Below, one piece after another: positions 34,324 through 45,930 of a stretch of DNA of 64,000 bases. Positions within the stretch are counted from its first letter, which is position 1; each line of letters begins with the position of its first letter. Below the pieces are notes generated by a model. That model saw only the letters and a program-made list of their open reading frames with translations, did no database searches and was not told the origin of the DNA. Both the position numbers and the translations under genes were made by a program. Source of the stretch: Phlebiopsis flavidoalba (taxonomy: Eukaryota; Basidiomycota; Agaricomycetes; Polyporales; Phanerochaetaceae); contig JAOCPU010000057.1 in NCBI GenBank assembly GCA_035772785.1, positions 124,001-188,000 of the forward strand. Direction: 5' to 3'.

Positions 34324-37300
34324 CTAGTGTTCAGCCACGCGGTGACCGCCTCGCCTCTTGATCTGAGCTGGCGCGTATTCGCGAGGCGAGATAGACTTAG
34401 GACCGTGATTCGGAAGGCAGACATGAGATGGGGCGGTGGTTCCGAAATGTGACTCCTCCCACCGTCGGTAGTGCAGCTGCGTGACGCGGGAACGGCTCGC
34501 GCGAGCGCCACAGGATGCCGGCTTTTCGCACCACGCGTGCACGCGATTCTTTTCGGACGAGTCGTATTCATCCATCCCGGCCGGTTCGTACTTGGAGGTG
34601 GGGGCGAAGGTGTTGAGAGGCCCCTGCTGGGAATGTGCGGAGCCCGGAAACCAGCGGTTCGAGTTTCATCTCTCCTTCAGGAAGATGGTCCCGCGAGAGG
34701 TGGGGAAGATGAGACGAAGTTGCCAGCCTTGATTGTCTGCACGATGGCGGCGTCACGGCGAAGGTCGCTGCGCGGTAGTTGACATGTCTCCGTTGATCTA
34801 TTATCATCCGAGTGAGCCCTGTCGCGTTCATCCTTGAATTCGTGTAAAAGGACTTCACAGAAGACCAATATCATCGGTCAAGAACCCGAGACCACTCGTC
34901 AGCCACAATTGAATAAACGCAATTAGGTTTCCTTCAGGCGAGCCGTCGTCACCATTAAAGATCTGCCTTTTCCTCGCAAAACACGAAGCAAACGTCGGCA
35001 TTTCGCAGGCGAATGTGTCCCTGGCCTGCCCGCAAGATGGCAGTTGATGAAACATATCGAGGTGTCACTCCAGACAAAGCGACACTAAGATGCCGCACCT
35101 AAGATGACGTCAGGCTCACGCCCGTTTCAGCGGCCCGAAGAGCGCACCTTATCCAATACCGTCCACCCATTCCACGCTTGACGGAGGTGACGAGGCGCTT
35201 TCCTAAAGCGTAACCCTCTGGTATTCTTGACGAACACGCAAGTGAGGAGAACCGACGAGGCTGTCGGTATGGATGGGAGCGTGAAACATCTTCACAAGGG
35301 GCATAGTGGTTAGCACGGCCATCGTGAGGCCGATCATGCCAACTTCGTGTACGCCCGTCGTGACACGCTCTGACAAGGAGTTCTGAGCCTGGCGGTGTCG
35401 TGGCCGCTATTAAGAAGAACGGTCTTGGCGGCCATTCTTGCGGCTCTCGAGGGGCGACGAGTGCTTGGGAATCCCATCGATGCCTCTCTCTTGGAAAACG
35501 AAGCTGATGATGTCCTAAGGTGGCAATCGACGCAACGAGGAGCGACCATAACGTAGGAAGTTTCGAAGTTGGTTAGGGTTGGGTTGTCTTGACATGGTGA
35601 TTACGGCCTCGCGGCAGTCCATAGTTCAGGAAACCAAGAGCGAAAACGGTGAGATGTCACGGAAGGTACTGAAATCTCTATGTCTCGACGCTCTCAAGTT
35701 CTTGATCTATACGCGGTTTTAGCAGGATGGTTAGTCATCATTTGCTAGCACGAGGCTCACCAATCCATCAATTCCCAACAACCGTCCCAGAACTGAACCT
35801 TTTCATCTCTTTCCCAAAGCTATAGGACTGAGAAACTTCCCCCGAGCTTGCATCTCTATGCTGCTCCAGGGGTCCCGGCCACCAATACCCTGATAATGGA
35901 CGGGAAGGTCGCTTGTGTGCCTAAATTCCAGTGGCTAGGTTACTGTCCGATGGTTTCGTGGATGACATCATACACAGAAGGACCCCCTGACGACTCCACT
36001 CCACTAGCCGATAGAGGACACCCTCGAGAGACAACACATCGGAAGTAGAGACCTTTACAACCTCTTCGTATGCCGGCAGTCCATCTTCGGTATCGAGCGC
36101 CCAAATGCTGATATTGCCGCCCTCATGTCCAAGGTAGACACGATTTGGCTGCGATTGCATAACTGCGCCGGAAGTGACGGTACCAAGGTGCTCTGAAGGG
36201 AGTAAAGACTTGCCCACGGTCCCAGGCGTGAAGATGTCGTACACGCGAACAATAGGCCCACGAGACGTGCTCGCCGAGTCGCGCGCAGAAGTCCACAGGC
36301 GACCCGCGAGGATGCGCACAAACTCTTGCTTGTCGGCAATACGCACGACGCGCGGCGGGGTGTACGCGAGGCCGACGTCGAGCTCGGCCTGCGCGTCAGG
36401 CGTGAAGACGAGCGCCTTGCCCGTCTCGTCGAGCGTCACCATGCTCTGCGCGTGGCGGAAGATGTGCGTGACCGAGTGCGAGTGCGCGGCGAGCTTCATG
36501 CCGATGACGAGGCCCGCGCGAATGTCAGAGCTCGAGCATTTGTGCCCGTTGGTTCGTCCCCGGTCCATGACAGATACGCGCTCGTGCGATCGGACTCTTT
36601 CACTCTCTCGGTGCTCAATCTGGAATTCGAGGCTTGTGATTTTGAAGTCCTTTGCCTTATCCTTGACTCGTGATATGCCAAGCGAAGGGCGCCGCGGGCA
36701 TCGAGATCTAGATGGTGGTTTCCTTTTCAGCTAGGTCCTAGATCTTGAGGGTTTGCTTACTTGGGATAGACTGCAACGTGATAGTCCGGCGGTCGGCCAC
36801 ATAGCTTTCCATATGATGCGCTGGGAACCCAAATCTTCGAGCTCACGTGGACACGGTGGAATACATCGGGAGATTGGGAGGCTTGCGCGAGGCGCGGGAC
36901 TAGAGTCGGGCAACAACTCGACCTTTGGGTCTACGACTTTAAATCGTTCGTTCGTCATTCCTTCTGCCGTGTGAAGACCCTGAGGGCTGTCTACGAGCAG
37001 GCGGCAGTTTGTCTCCTATGCGATAGTACGGTGTTGGAAGGGCTCGGGCAGGTGCGAACACCGGGAACGGCCTTGTGCGCTCAGTTGGAGGTGCCCTGGA
37101 TTGCTTGTTAGAGCTGTTTGGTATTCGGTTGTGAGATATGATGGTGATGCGTTCTATTGCAAACTTCCGTCCCGTGATCGGCGTACTCTTTAAGGAGGGG
37201 TTTTGCAGCGACGTCGGAGGCCGCCTGTTGTATGTGACTTATTCGAGGGTTTTAGCTTTTTCAGCAATAAAGAAAAACGAAGTGAATGCCATTGGTGGAG

Positions 37301-38801
37301 GGGTCATCATATGACGGGCGTATTCACCCGGTTTCCTCTGGCACCTGGGGCTGTGGGACTTTCTTTTCTTTCCCCGCGCAGTGTATTGGTTGGTGGGTGT
37401 AACAGAAGTACTGTGTGGGTCTGAAGTGTGCAGTACTTTTCGGCGGCCGGACGTCCGACATGTTGCCTTCCGCTTGGTTTTAGTTTTTTGGACGGAGGGG
37501 TTTGACAACGAGGAGTAGGTGGGTGGTGGGTGTTGGCGGGGCGGGCTGATAACTGTGAGCTGGAAGCGTTCGGGCTTCTTCTCCAGATATATGCAAACGT
37601 GGTCGCTTTTCACGTTGTAGCCGGTTTATCTTGGATCACGACAGAACGTTCAACGTGCGCCTTTGCCAAACCCGCCGTCTTCCGGTTAGTGCAGCGGTCG
37701 GTGGTTGGGCGCGGGGTTGGAGGTGCCTCTACACAGCTGGACACCGGGCGGCCTCTCGTCAAACGGACTCTCGAGTTGAATGAGAAAAAGGGGCTGGAGA
37801 GCTCGGAGGTATAGTGAGAGGGAAGGAATGACGAGGAAGCTCGATTCACGCCTTCTAGAGGTGGGCACCGTGAGGCTTCCAGCACTGTTCGTAGGTGTGC
37901 CTGGGCCTGTCATGACACCACTAGCGTGGGGTGGGGTGTGGAGAGCCCTGGTCGGAGTATGCAGAGGTGACCGCGACGTTCCTGATGATAACGTGTTAGC
38001 AATTGTTTGATAGACTAGACGGGGTGCGCATTGCTCAAATGGCTAAAACGTTTATATTGGTGAAACATTTGTACTGCAACATTCTTTGTACTTCCGTTTC
38101 GGCGCGAGACGCCACAAAATAGCATCAACAGGTAGTGCACAAGTGACCACCACCTATCCATGTCGTCTTTTTGCCAGATGATGGGTCCTTTACCCTTTAG
38201 GGGCAAGAAAAATGAAAACAGGTCAGAACTGAGACACTCACGAAAAGCCGAACTTGCTGATCAAGGATGGCGACACCAGCGCCGCCACTGCGCTGGCGAA
38301 GATTCATGAGCAGGAGTATTAGCCCCCGAAGGAGGGGGAGGTGGGGGCTCTTTCTTTGAAGTAGAGCCACTTTGTTGACCGCAAGTGTCAGAGGGTGGTG
38401 ATGGCGGTCCGATTGCCCGCGGGTTTCAGGTTGCAATAGCGGACTGGTGGGTTTTGACAGACGGGCTTGGAGAGTTACCTCTGGAGCTACGAGATTGGTG
38501 GAATTGGGGGCGGTGGTCTCTTCCCGCCAGTCTTGAGGTCTGACGAAGAGGAAGCTGCACGCAGAGACCGAGACTGGTGGGAGGTCGTTCGTTCGGTTGT
38601 CCGAAATCGACGCTGAGCGAGGTCTTGGACTACCTGAGTCCGGGGACTCAAGAGATTCAAAGTTCCCCGAATATCTGTTGAGAGGATGTGGTAGAGGACG
38701 ATGCGCAACAACCGCCAATTTCCTCGAACTTGGACCGTAGGCTGCTAACCGCGGTGTGTGGCTGTTTCCCTCTGGTGCTCGGCGGGCGATTGATTGAGCA
38801 T
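34324..38801 (-). CDS. WD40 / inositol polyphosphate 5-phosphatase-like protein
   Basis: The layout matches fungal proteins with a Pro-rich N-terminus, a WD40 region and a C-terminal exonuclease-endonuclease-phosphatase domain. The start is ATG at 38801 (MLNQSPAEHQRE), then AVSSLRSKFEEIGG, KRPPPPIPP and other Pro/Ser-rich sequence. The WD40 part includes VSSKIWVPS, KDFKITSLEFRS, HSVTHIFRHAQSMVTLDETG and VYLGHEGGNISIWALDTEDG. The phosphatase part includes VQFWDGLLGID, LVGLLTCVFVKN, VKRGMGGRY, SICFINCHLAG, GPLNTFAPTSKYEP, DEYDSSEKNRVHAWC and NHRPIS, with TAG at 34324-34326. The usual GDLNYR motif is not intact near 34800 and the final DHRP reads NHRP, so activity is doubtful if the sequence is right. 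Exon limits in 36.97-38.2 kb are unclear. It is head to head with the PPR gene. Confidence 0.75.
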
Positions 38802-39277
38802 GGGCGAGGACCGTGAGACGACCGGCGACTACAAAAATTATTCTGCAGAGAACAGACAGAGGAGAAAAATAATGCAACAGAGTAGAAGAAAAGAAAAGAG
38901 AATGTCGTTTGTAGTCGTCGTAGAAGCTGAAGTTGCTTGAACACAGTCGAGTCTGACAATTCATGGGCGTTTAGCCCCACGTGGCACGACTTCGCGGGGC
39001 GACATGACGGGACTCGGAGGGCCAAAGCTTGTCAAACGCCCAAGAGAAATCGCTATATCGGGTATGATTGGGCGCGGATATAGAGGATGATCTGACGGTT
39101 TTTGGACCTGGACGTTAATTTTGGCCCCACCTTCCTCCTTCCTGGTGTACCACAGCTACCTCTCACGAAACAACACTTAGGACTAATGTAAGCTGCGACT
39201 TTCTTATCATCACTACGATTCTTCTGACGCAAGTGCATAGAACCCTGGACTCGTGCGAGTAAAAACGCGGTTTTTGT
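38802..39277. promoter_or_regulatory. shared upstream region of INPP5-like and PPR-like genes
   Basis: This is 476 bp between two divergent start codons, so a shared or back-to-back promoter is likely. I saw no clear TATA box. Confidence 0.45.
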
Positions 39278-41116
39278 ATGAGTCTATGGCGATCATTTGC
39301 CCAAAGACCCTTCCTTCGCCTACACACTTTTCGTGGGCCAATATGTAGCCCAAAACGACTTGCTTCAACCAACTCAAACCCTCATCCATTCTTGTCCAAT
39401 CTCATACCACCGCTGCGCCTAAACCTCAACAATGACCAGCATCGACGCGCTCTTGAGTTTCTTCACGAGTACATGCGGGAGACCGACCTGGACAGCGAGG
39501 CGCGTTTTACTGCGTTACGTGAGGACTATCACTCTCTTCATGATTCACGGTCACCATCAAGGACGCATGCACCATATATGCGCGCATGCAAGACGAAGGA
39601 TACATCCCGCCACGACCATCCAAGCCCACGCTCGCCATTATGCGGACACATGGCAGTCGAAACATCGCAAGAAGCCCTACTGCGCGCCGCGGCCAAGGCC
39701 TTCCACGCAGATTCGTTACGACGAGAAGAAGACTTTCGTACTGTCCCCTAACGAATTATCTACTACAGGCAGACACGCTTGGGGCCTCGTCTGTGTATGA
39801 TGCCCTCATCGACCTCTTTCATACAGTCTCGTCGCCAGCAAGGCTACATGTCTCTCAGACACAGACCCAGGCGTGGCTATCCTACATTCGTACTCGCCGT
39901 GGTGCTCCTGGGACAGATACACCCTATACCCAGTCGCGCAAACCGGGGAAAGTCCTACTCCGGTCAGGACCGAGAGCCTCGCGAGAGTGAGTTCGCCGCT
40001 CTGCGTGGAGGGGAAATGGCGGAGAGGGACCCTGAAATTGCCCCCAGTCATCTATTCTTCTCTGAAGCGCATGGAATTCAGCGGCGGTGCGAACGACCGC
40101 ATCTTCTACAACGTTATCCTATCGACCATCGAGGGTCAGGCAAGATGAGATACGAAGAAGTCTTCACACTCTACCGAATGCTCATGGCGGGAGACACGAC
40201 TATTTTACCCGATGCATTCACGTTTGGCACGCTCTTCGGCGTGCTGAAAACCCTTTCCGGCCCCAGAACCGCACGCACGAGAAGCGCCAAGAGACCCCGC
40301 AACGCACCTTCGTCTCAGAGGGCTCTATCGGGGGGGGACATGCTCTACTGCCACCAGAAGTTTTCGCTGAGAACAAGGTTTCCGATGTCGCAATCAATGG
40401 GTCATTGTTGAACAAGATCGTCCCCCAAAACCTGAAATTGAAACTCGTGACTACGCAGCCGCGTTTGTGCGATCCGCTCCTACGACCTCTTCAAGGTGCC
40501 TATTACACTTACAACGTACCGTGCTGTAGTCAATGGCCTCATTCTACCGTGTCAAAATGGAACTCAAAAAAAGGACCCCGACCTCCAACTCAACAACGAC
40601 TGGGACAAGTACTGGACCTAGACCGTTTCTTGGGCTGCCCAGCTGAACTCCCGTCCGTATGTCGGGAGCGTGCGCCTCGCGGAGTACATCCTGCAGAGCG
40701 GTAAAAACAACGCACACTGGAGCTCGATCCCTATGTGCCTTGGACTGAAGAGGACCATACAAACCCGCGCGCAAGCGATCGACGCATACATGGCCGCGGA
40801 TCCCACAGCGCCCCGTGGAAGGCATTTACATACCAGTGCCACCGTCCCGCCGCAGCGCGAACGAAAAGCGACGGCCGCCGAGGCTTCCGCGTGCCCACCG
40901 GCATGACGCTGCTCGGGATACTCGAGAGCCGCGTCGAGAGACATTTTTCCATGACCGCTCAGCCCGCTCCGGCGCATCTTGCGCCGGGCGATGCTTGCTG
41001 AGCATCCCCGCACCTTCATCGCGCCGAAGCCAGGTCGTCTCGATGGACATCCGGCACGCCAAGTCGGAGATGATGCCTGCAGTCGCCCACTGGTCGCTCC
41101 GCCTCCGGATGCATAA
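39278..41116 (+). CDS. PPR-like mitochondrial protein
   Basis: The start is ATG at 39278: MSLWRSFAQRPFLRLHTFRG, basic with spaced Arg, as in a mitochondrial targeting sequence. Helical-repeat segments follow: HRRALEFLHEYMRETDLD, ASSVYDALIDLFHTV, NDRIFYNVILSTIEGQG, YEEVFTLYRMLMAGDTTIL, PDAFTFGTLFGVLKTLSG, LTTYRAVVNGLIL and SVRLAEYILQSG. These have the spacing and TY/F..V/L pattern of pentatricopeptide repeats. The family is usually involved in organelle RNA processing or translation; the target here is unknown. TAA lies at 41114-41116 after APKPGRLDGHPARQVG. Six or more one-base shifts are needed, and no intron is required in most of the gene. Confidence 0.65.
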
Positions 41117-41961
41117 CGATCTGCACAGACGGCGCGCTCGGAGCCACTCTCGAGTTCTGGTGGTATCTCCTATGTTTCGCTACTTTCGCTGTCTCGCGGA
41201 TCATCCCCCTCGAATACTCTCCATTCTCGAGTATTTGGTGCCGCCTTCAGCTCTTCAAAACCCACTTCTTCCCCCACACTCCTGCGTCAACAAGCGTTTG
41301 CATGATTCTCGATCCATCTATGGCCACCACTACACTAGAAACCTTTTGCTCTTAATATCTACGTTCACAATCTACACTAGTATGGGCACCCCCCACGTAG
41401 ACCTAATGAAGATATGGAAATCGTTTTCCTCAATCTCGGGGGATACTATGACCCACAGATGACGGGTGTCACACTTACTCACCACATCAAACACAATCGA
41501 AAGCGTCCGCTGCCTAAGTGGAGTTTTTTGTGGTTCCTTACAGGAGAACTAAACCTGGGCTGCCGATATGCACAACGGATGTTGACTGTCATCAAAGCGC
41601 CTATATTTGGATGTGCCCACCTGATCGAAATATTTGTCCCCGCGTTTAGAGCGATAGAGACAATAGCAAGGGGCATGGGTGAGTTCATTGAACAGACTTG
41701 ATCATCTCTCGAATTCGTTCTAACACATATTTTTATAGATGTGACCCTTGATCCGAGTGCTTCAGACCGCGTCCGGCAGGCGAGTGCTAAGTACCAAATT
41801 CTGACTTTTTCAAAACCTTCAATCCGAACACCGTAGCCGTGAGCTAGCTTGAAACCGCGATCACTACATATCCGTTATGTCGTCTATAACTCCGTCGTGG
41901 GCATGATAAAGCTCGACCATCCGCGGTCTCTCTGTGTTTCAGCCCCCCTCACTTGGACAAT
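41117..41961. other. intergenic, upstream of secreted copy 4
   Basis: The open frame at 41414-41701 does not resemble a known protein. A TATA-like GATAAAG lies near 41902, about 60 bp before the copy 4 ATG. Confidence 0.4.
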
Positions 41962-42825
41962 ATGTCGCTAATTGCTTTCGCTACCGCATTTCTGGGCCTC
42001 TGGCGCGTTTATCACCGGCGTTCAAGACACCGAGCAGCATACCATCACTTTCACCAACAAGCGTGAGCCGATTTCCTTCCACGTCATGTCACGCGCTCCT
42101 GACACAGCCAACTTTGCAGTTGCGGAATTGGAACGGTATGACAGCGACATTTACTGGACGTGTTACTAAGGCGGCCTCACCACAGCCCACTCTCAGGCTG
42201 AACAACTCGACAGTCTCGACGGGCCAATCTACCACCTTTAACGGCCCCGTAATCGACGCAATTGCGTACGTACCGACAATTTTCGTTATGTAGAAGACGG
42301 CTAATTGTCCCAATTCACATAGTTTTTTGCAGACAGGTGAGTCTGAGACCTCGTAGGAAGTCACCTCGTTTTGAGCAGGTATGTCTAGGCAGCTGTGGAA
42401 CGAACGGCGAGGGGTGTACTTTAGTCGAGACTACGCTTCGGAACCCTAGCACCCCCGGATCTGGTTCAGTCACGGAGATCATTCCGGGTGCTGTTATAGG
42501 CAATGTTGGATTTGGGTGGGTATCACGGCGAACATAGGCAGCAGTTTTTTTAATACGCTGTGCAGATATTTTGGCGGTGGGTGTGACGGCGTAGGAATTG
42601 ACTGTGAGGGTTCAACATAAACTTCGTTTTTTTTGCGCTTTGTTGATCTGGCATTTGCTTCAGGTACGCCGACTGCCTGTTTACCTCGGGGGCCCGGAAG
42701 TCAACCCATCGAAGCGACCTGTGATGGAGACAATGTAAGTGATAATCTTCGCCCACACAATGTAGCGCGTTAAAACTCACATTCCATAATGTAGGTCAAA
42801 CCTCGAAATCACGTACTGTGATTGA
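41962..42825 (+). CDS. small secreted Cys-rich protein, copy 4
   Basis: The start is ATG at 41962. The signal peptide MSLIAFATAFLASGAF needs one frame correction, then EQHTITFTNK. A 16-nt exon gives CGIGT near 42115-42130. Next are PTLRLNNSTVSTGQSTTFNG, PVIDAIAY, FLQTG (micro-exon), GTNGEGCTLVETTLRNPSTP, then the divergent VTEIIPGAV, and GGGCDGVGIDC. TPTACLPRGPG and ATCDGDN follow, and the last exon VNLEITYCD ends at TGA 42823-42825 (one extra A). It lacks the HxFSVTSGFG block that the other plus-strand copies keep. It is the most diverged plus-strand copy and lies apart from copies 5-7. Confidence 0.75.
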
Positions 42826-43426
42826 GGAGGGGACATGACTCCTACGGTCCATTTGATTGAAGCCTTACGCTATTACGCGCGCGGACATCTGGAATCATGA
42901 TGGCTCCGAATAGTTGAAGTATTCGGCTGCCCAAAATTGTAATTGATGACTTCGCACTTGTGTGGGCACCTGCGCGGACTCCAAACCTCGATATGGCGAA
43001 TGTTGAAAGTCTGTTCTCCAGCAAATGTGGCCTGGCAACTCCTCTCGTATTCCTTAACATACGAGTAAGACAGTAACAACAGCGACTGAATGACCTAGCC
43101 ACGAGATACAGAGGTTCGCAGACGCCTTGACCAGCGACATCTTGATCAAGTGTGGATACAGTTTGCTTCGCAAAACGACTCTCAAGAATTCCAACAGCTC
43201 ATTGACGTGAAAACGAAGAGTGCGTGCGATTTATTTATGCAGAACGTCCTAGCAGGGGGAGCTCACTACTGCGTTCAGTGGCTTGCCAATACATTGCTCA
43301 GAAGCCTTTCATTAATTTCATTAATCAAGCCGTATGCTCAAGACGCCTATTATGCCAACAGCGACGATGCGAGCAGTATAAAATACATACCCCATCGACC
43401 CACCGCTCGCCTCTTGTGCGACTGCA
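42826..43426. other. intergenic, no gene recognised
   Basis: This 600 bp lies between copy 4 and the carboxypeptidase. Frames on both strands (42842-43102 minus, 43150-43476 plus) do not resemble known proteins. AGTATAAAATA at 43374-43384 is a plausible TATA box for the carboxypeptidase ATG at 43427. Confidence 0.4.
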
Positions 43427-45930
43427 ATGACGTCCCTCACCCTGTTTTCGTCCTTGTCCCACAGCACTTGTTTTAGCACTTGCTCTTACAGATTCCGTGC
43501 AATGCTCGCATCATGTCCAAAGCAGAGGTCCGGCGCGCAAAAGCAAGCTACTTTGCCGTCTCTGCTGCTGCAGATTCCGTTATCCCTTCTCTGTAACGAG
43601 AAGAACATCACGTTTGCCAATCCTCGCGCCGAAGGCAAGTGTCCCGTCGCTCTGTGTCATCCTTCTCTAACTCGTTGAATTTAAAGACTTTTTTACGTGG
43701 ATGGTCAGTCGATTCCTGAAGTCGATTTCGATGTGGGCCCTAGCTTGGGCAGGTCTCTTGCCCATCAGTAGTGATCCAGACGAAACTCGAAAGGTTTGCG
43801 TTGTTCTCTCTCGAGCGCGTGAAAAAAACTCGCTGAATTTCCTTACAGCTGTTTTTCTGGTACCCTTTCCGGCACCAGTCCAGAGGGGTAGTGCCGACGA
43901 CCTCATTTTCTTGGTACATCATCAGCCCCAAAGGTACAAATCCTGCAGTATTGATGGGGGGGGGGGGACTGTGAGCACAGGACAAACGGTGGGACCGGAT
44001 GTTCAATCCTTAGAGGGCCTTCTTCAAGAAAACGGTGTATGTGACCATTTGTGTCTCATCCCCCACGATGTTTTGTCTATACACGCTCAGCCTTTCAGCT
44101 GGGCTTGGGACAAGCCAAACCGACTCCAAATGAATTTAGCTGGACTAAATTGTCGAGTGTACTTTGGGTCGAACACAGCCCGTGGGCACCGGTTTTTCCC
44201 AAGGCGAAACCGAACATCAAGGTGGGTGGGGCAACCCGCTGGGCCGCCTTGTGCTGAGCATGCTCTGCCGTAGGATGAAGAGGACTTGGCTGCACAACTG
44301 GTCGGTTTCTTGCAGCAGTTCCTCGAAGTCTTCTCCGAGCTCAAGGGCAAGAATTTCTACCTTACCGGAGAGAGTGTGAGTGATGAACGATCTTCTGGAG
44401 TTAATCTTGCACTAATGGCTATGGAATATGCAGTACGCTGGGATGTACGTGCCGTGTCAGTATACACACTCGTCGCTGGCATATCCATGAGATGCTGACA
44501 ATTACTAGATATCACCAACTACATTTTATGCAGCATCCGGGAATTCTCGACCTCAACACCAAAGGGTTTCTGGATCGGAGATCGTGAGTACGGTGCAGTT
44601 CACTTATGATTGATGAAACTCAAATGGGGTGGTCGTCTTGTGTTTCCAGCTTCGATCGGATGGGATGGTACATCCTGCAGGAAATGCCAGCGGTCAACTT
44701 CGTTCACAAGTACGAGTCTGCGTTCTATCTCAAGTATGCTACATTTCCCTGCGGACTCTTGTCTCAAATAAGGATGGGTAGCTCATTCCTGAGATTTCAC
44801 AGGTCTCCACTTTCATGGCCGGAGATAGATGCAATCGCGGATAGGTAGTGGCCTGCTCTCCCCCTGGTTAGCGCCGACTACTCAGACAAGTATTCACGTA
44901 TCCGCCGAAAAGGGCCACTTCCTACTACCGGGACTCTCTGTGAAAGGTGACGATGGTGTCAAGTTTGGAACATGATCTTTGAGGGCGCTCTCCTCGTCAA
45001 TCCGGCGTTCGACATATACCGTGTCTTTGATATGGTGCGCGCTCACTCGATAATAATCTCTGGTCAGACCACATACTTCAGCATATTATAGTATCCAATT
45101 CCATGGGATGTTTTGGGTTTCCCGTAAGTGCTTAGTGGTATCTTATCGAAAATTCGCGCGAAAAACGCTCAAATTCCATCTCAGAGGATCTTTCCCTCAA
45201 GTGCAGACATTGCTCCCATACTACACTTCGATCGCAAAAGGATGTCAAGGAGGCGCCATCCATGCTCCAACCGATACCGTCTGGGCAGAATGCGCTAGCG
45301 ACGACAGACCTGTGTGTCCCGCACAACGATAGCAGTCTTCCGTGCCGGGGTGACTGTGCTTCCCAGCGTAATCGAGGAAAAAAGCGAGCGCAGCGTTATC
45401 ATTCACGGCCTGGCGGATTATATACTAATGGCAGTAAGGGTAGTGTCAACGTTTGGTCTGAGTATCTCCGTTGATGAAGTTTGCCTCTAGAACACGTGCA
45501 GTAATTCAAAAGTGAGTGTCGGCCGAGATCGCTTAGTTGAATGACTTTGCTGACGAACAACGGAATACAGCATGACCTGTACGTTGAAATACCTCGGGAT
45601 TGTCATACCTCATTTCTCAAACGGCCCGTCTTAGGGCGACAAGATGCAGGGGTTCCAGACTCCCATCACACAACGGTAGCTTGATCATCGACGGGATGGG
45701 GCACACTCGGGAACGTGCATACTGAACGTAACCTCACCTACTACGAGATTGCATTAAGTGGGCACATCGTGAGCATCTGAGCTGCCATAATTATGCATCG
45801 TCGGCTAATGTGATAACTTCGTCAGGGTCCCTCAGTTTCTCTCGCCCAGGTCTAAGCTGTGCGTGTACTACGGGGGGGGGGGTTCATTTGATACGTCGGG
45901 AACGTTCACCTGATATGTTGGATCTAGGCT
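43427..45930 (+). CDS. serine carboxypeptidase (S10), secreted
   Basis: S10 enzymes trim C-terminal residues in the vacuole or outside the cell. The start is ATG at 43427 (MTSLTLFSS, signal peptide). Landmarks are WAGLLPISSDPDETRK, GSADDLIF, then TNGGTGCSSLEGLLQENG, where family members usually have GGPGCSS. Next come FSWTKLSSVLWVEQPVG, TGFSQGKPNIKDEEDLAAQL, VGFLQQFLEVFSELKGKNFY and LTGES joined across an intron to YAGMYVP, giving the nucleophile Ser. HPGILDLNTKGFWIGD, FDRMGWYILQEMPAVNFVH, WNMIFEGALLVNPAFD, VIIHGLADYILMA (catalytic Asp), GFQTPIT and LTYYEIALSGHIVPQFS (catalytic His) follow. Many short introns and one-base shifts occur. The last exon and stop are uncertain. Confidence 0.85.
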
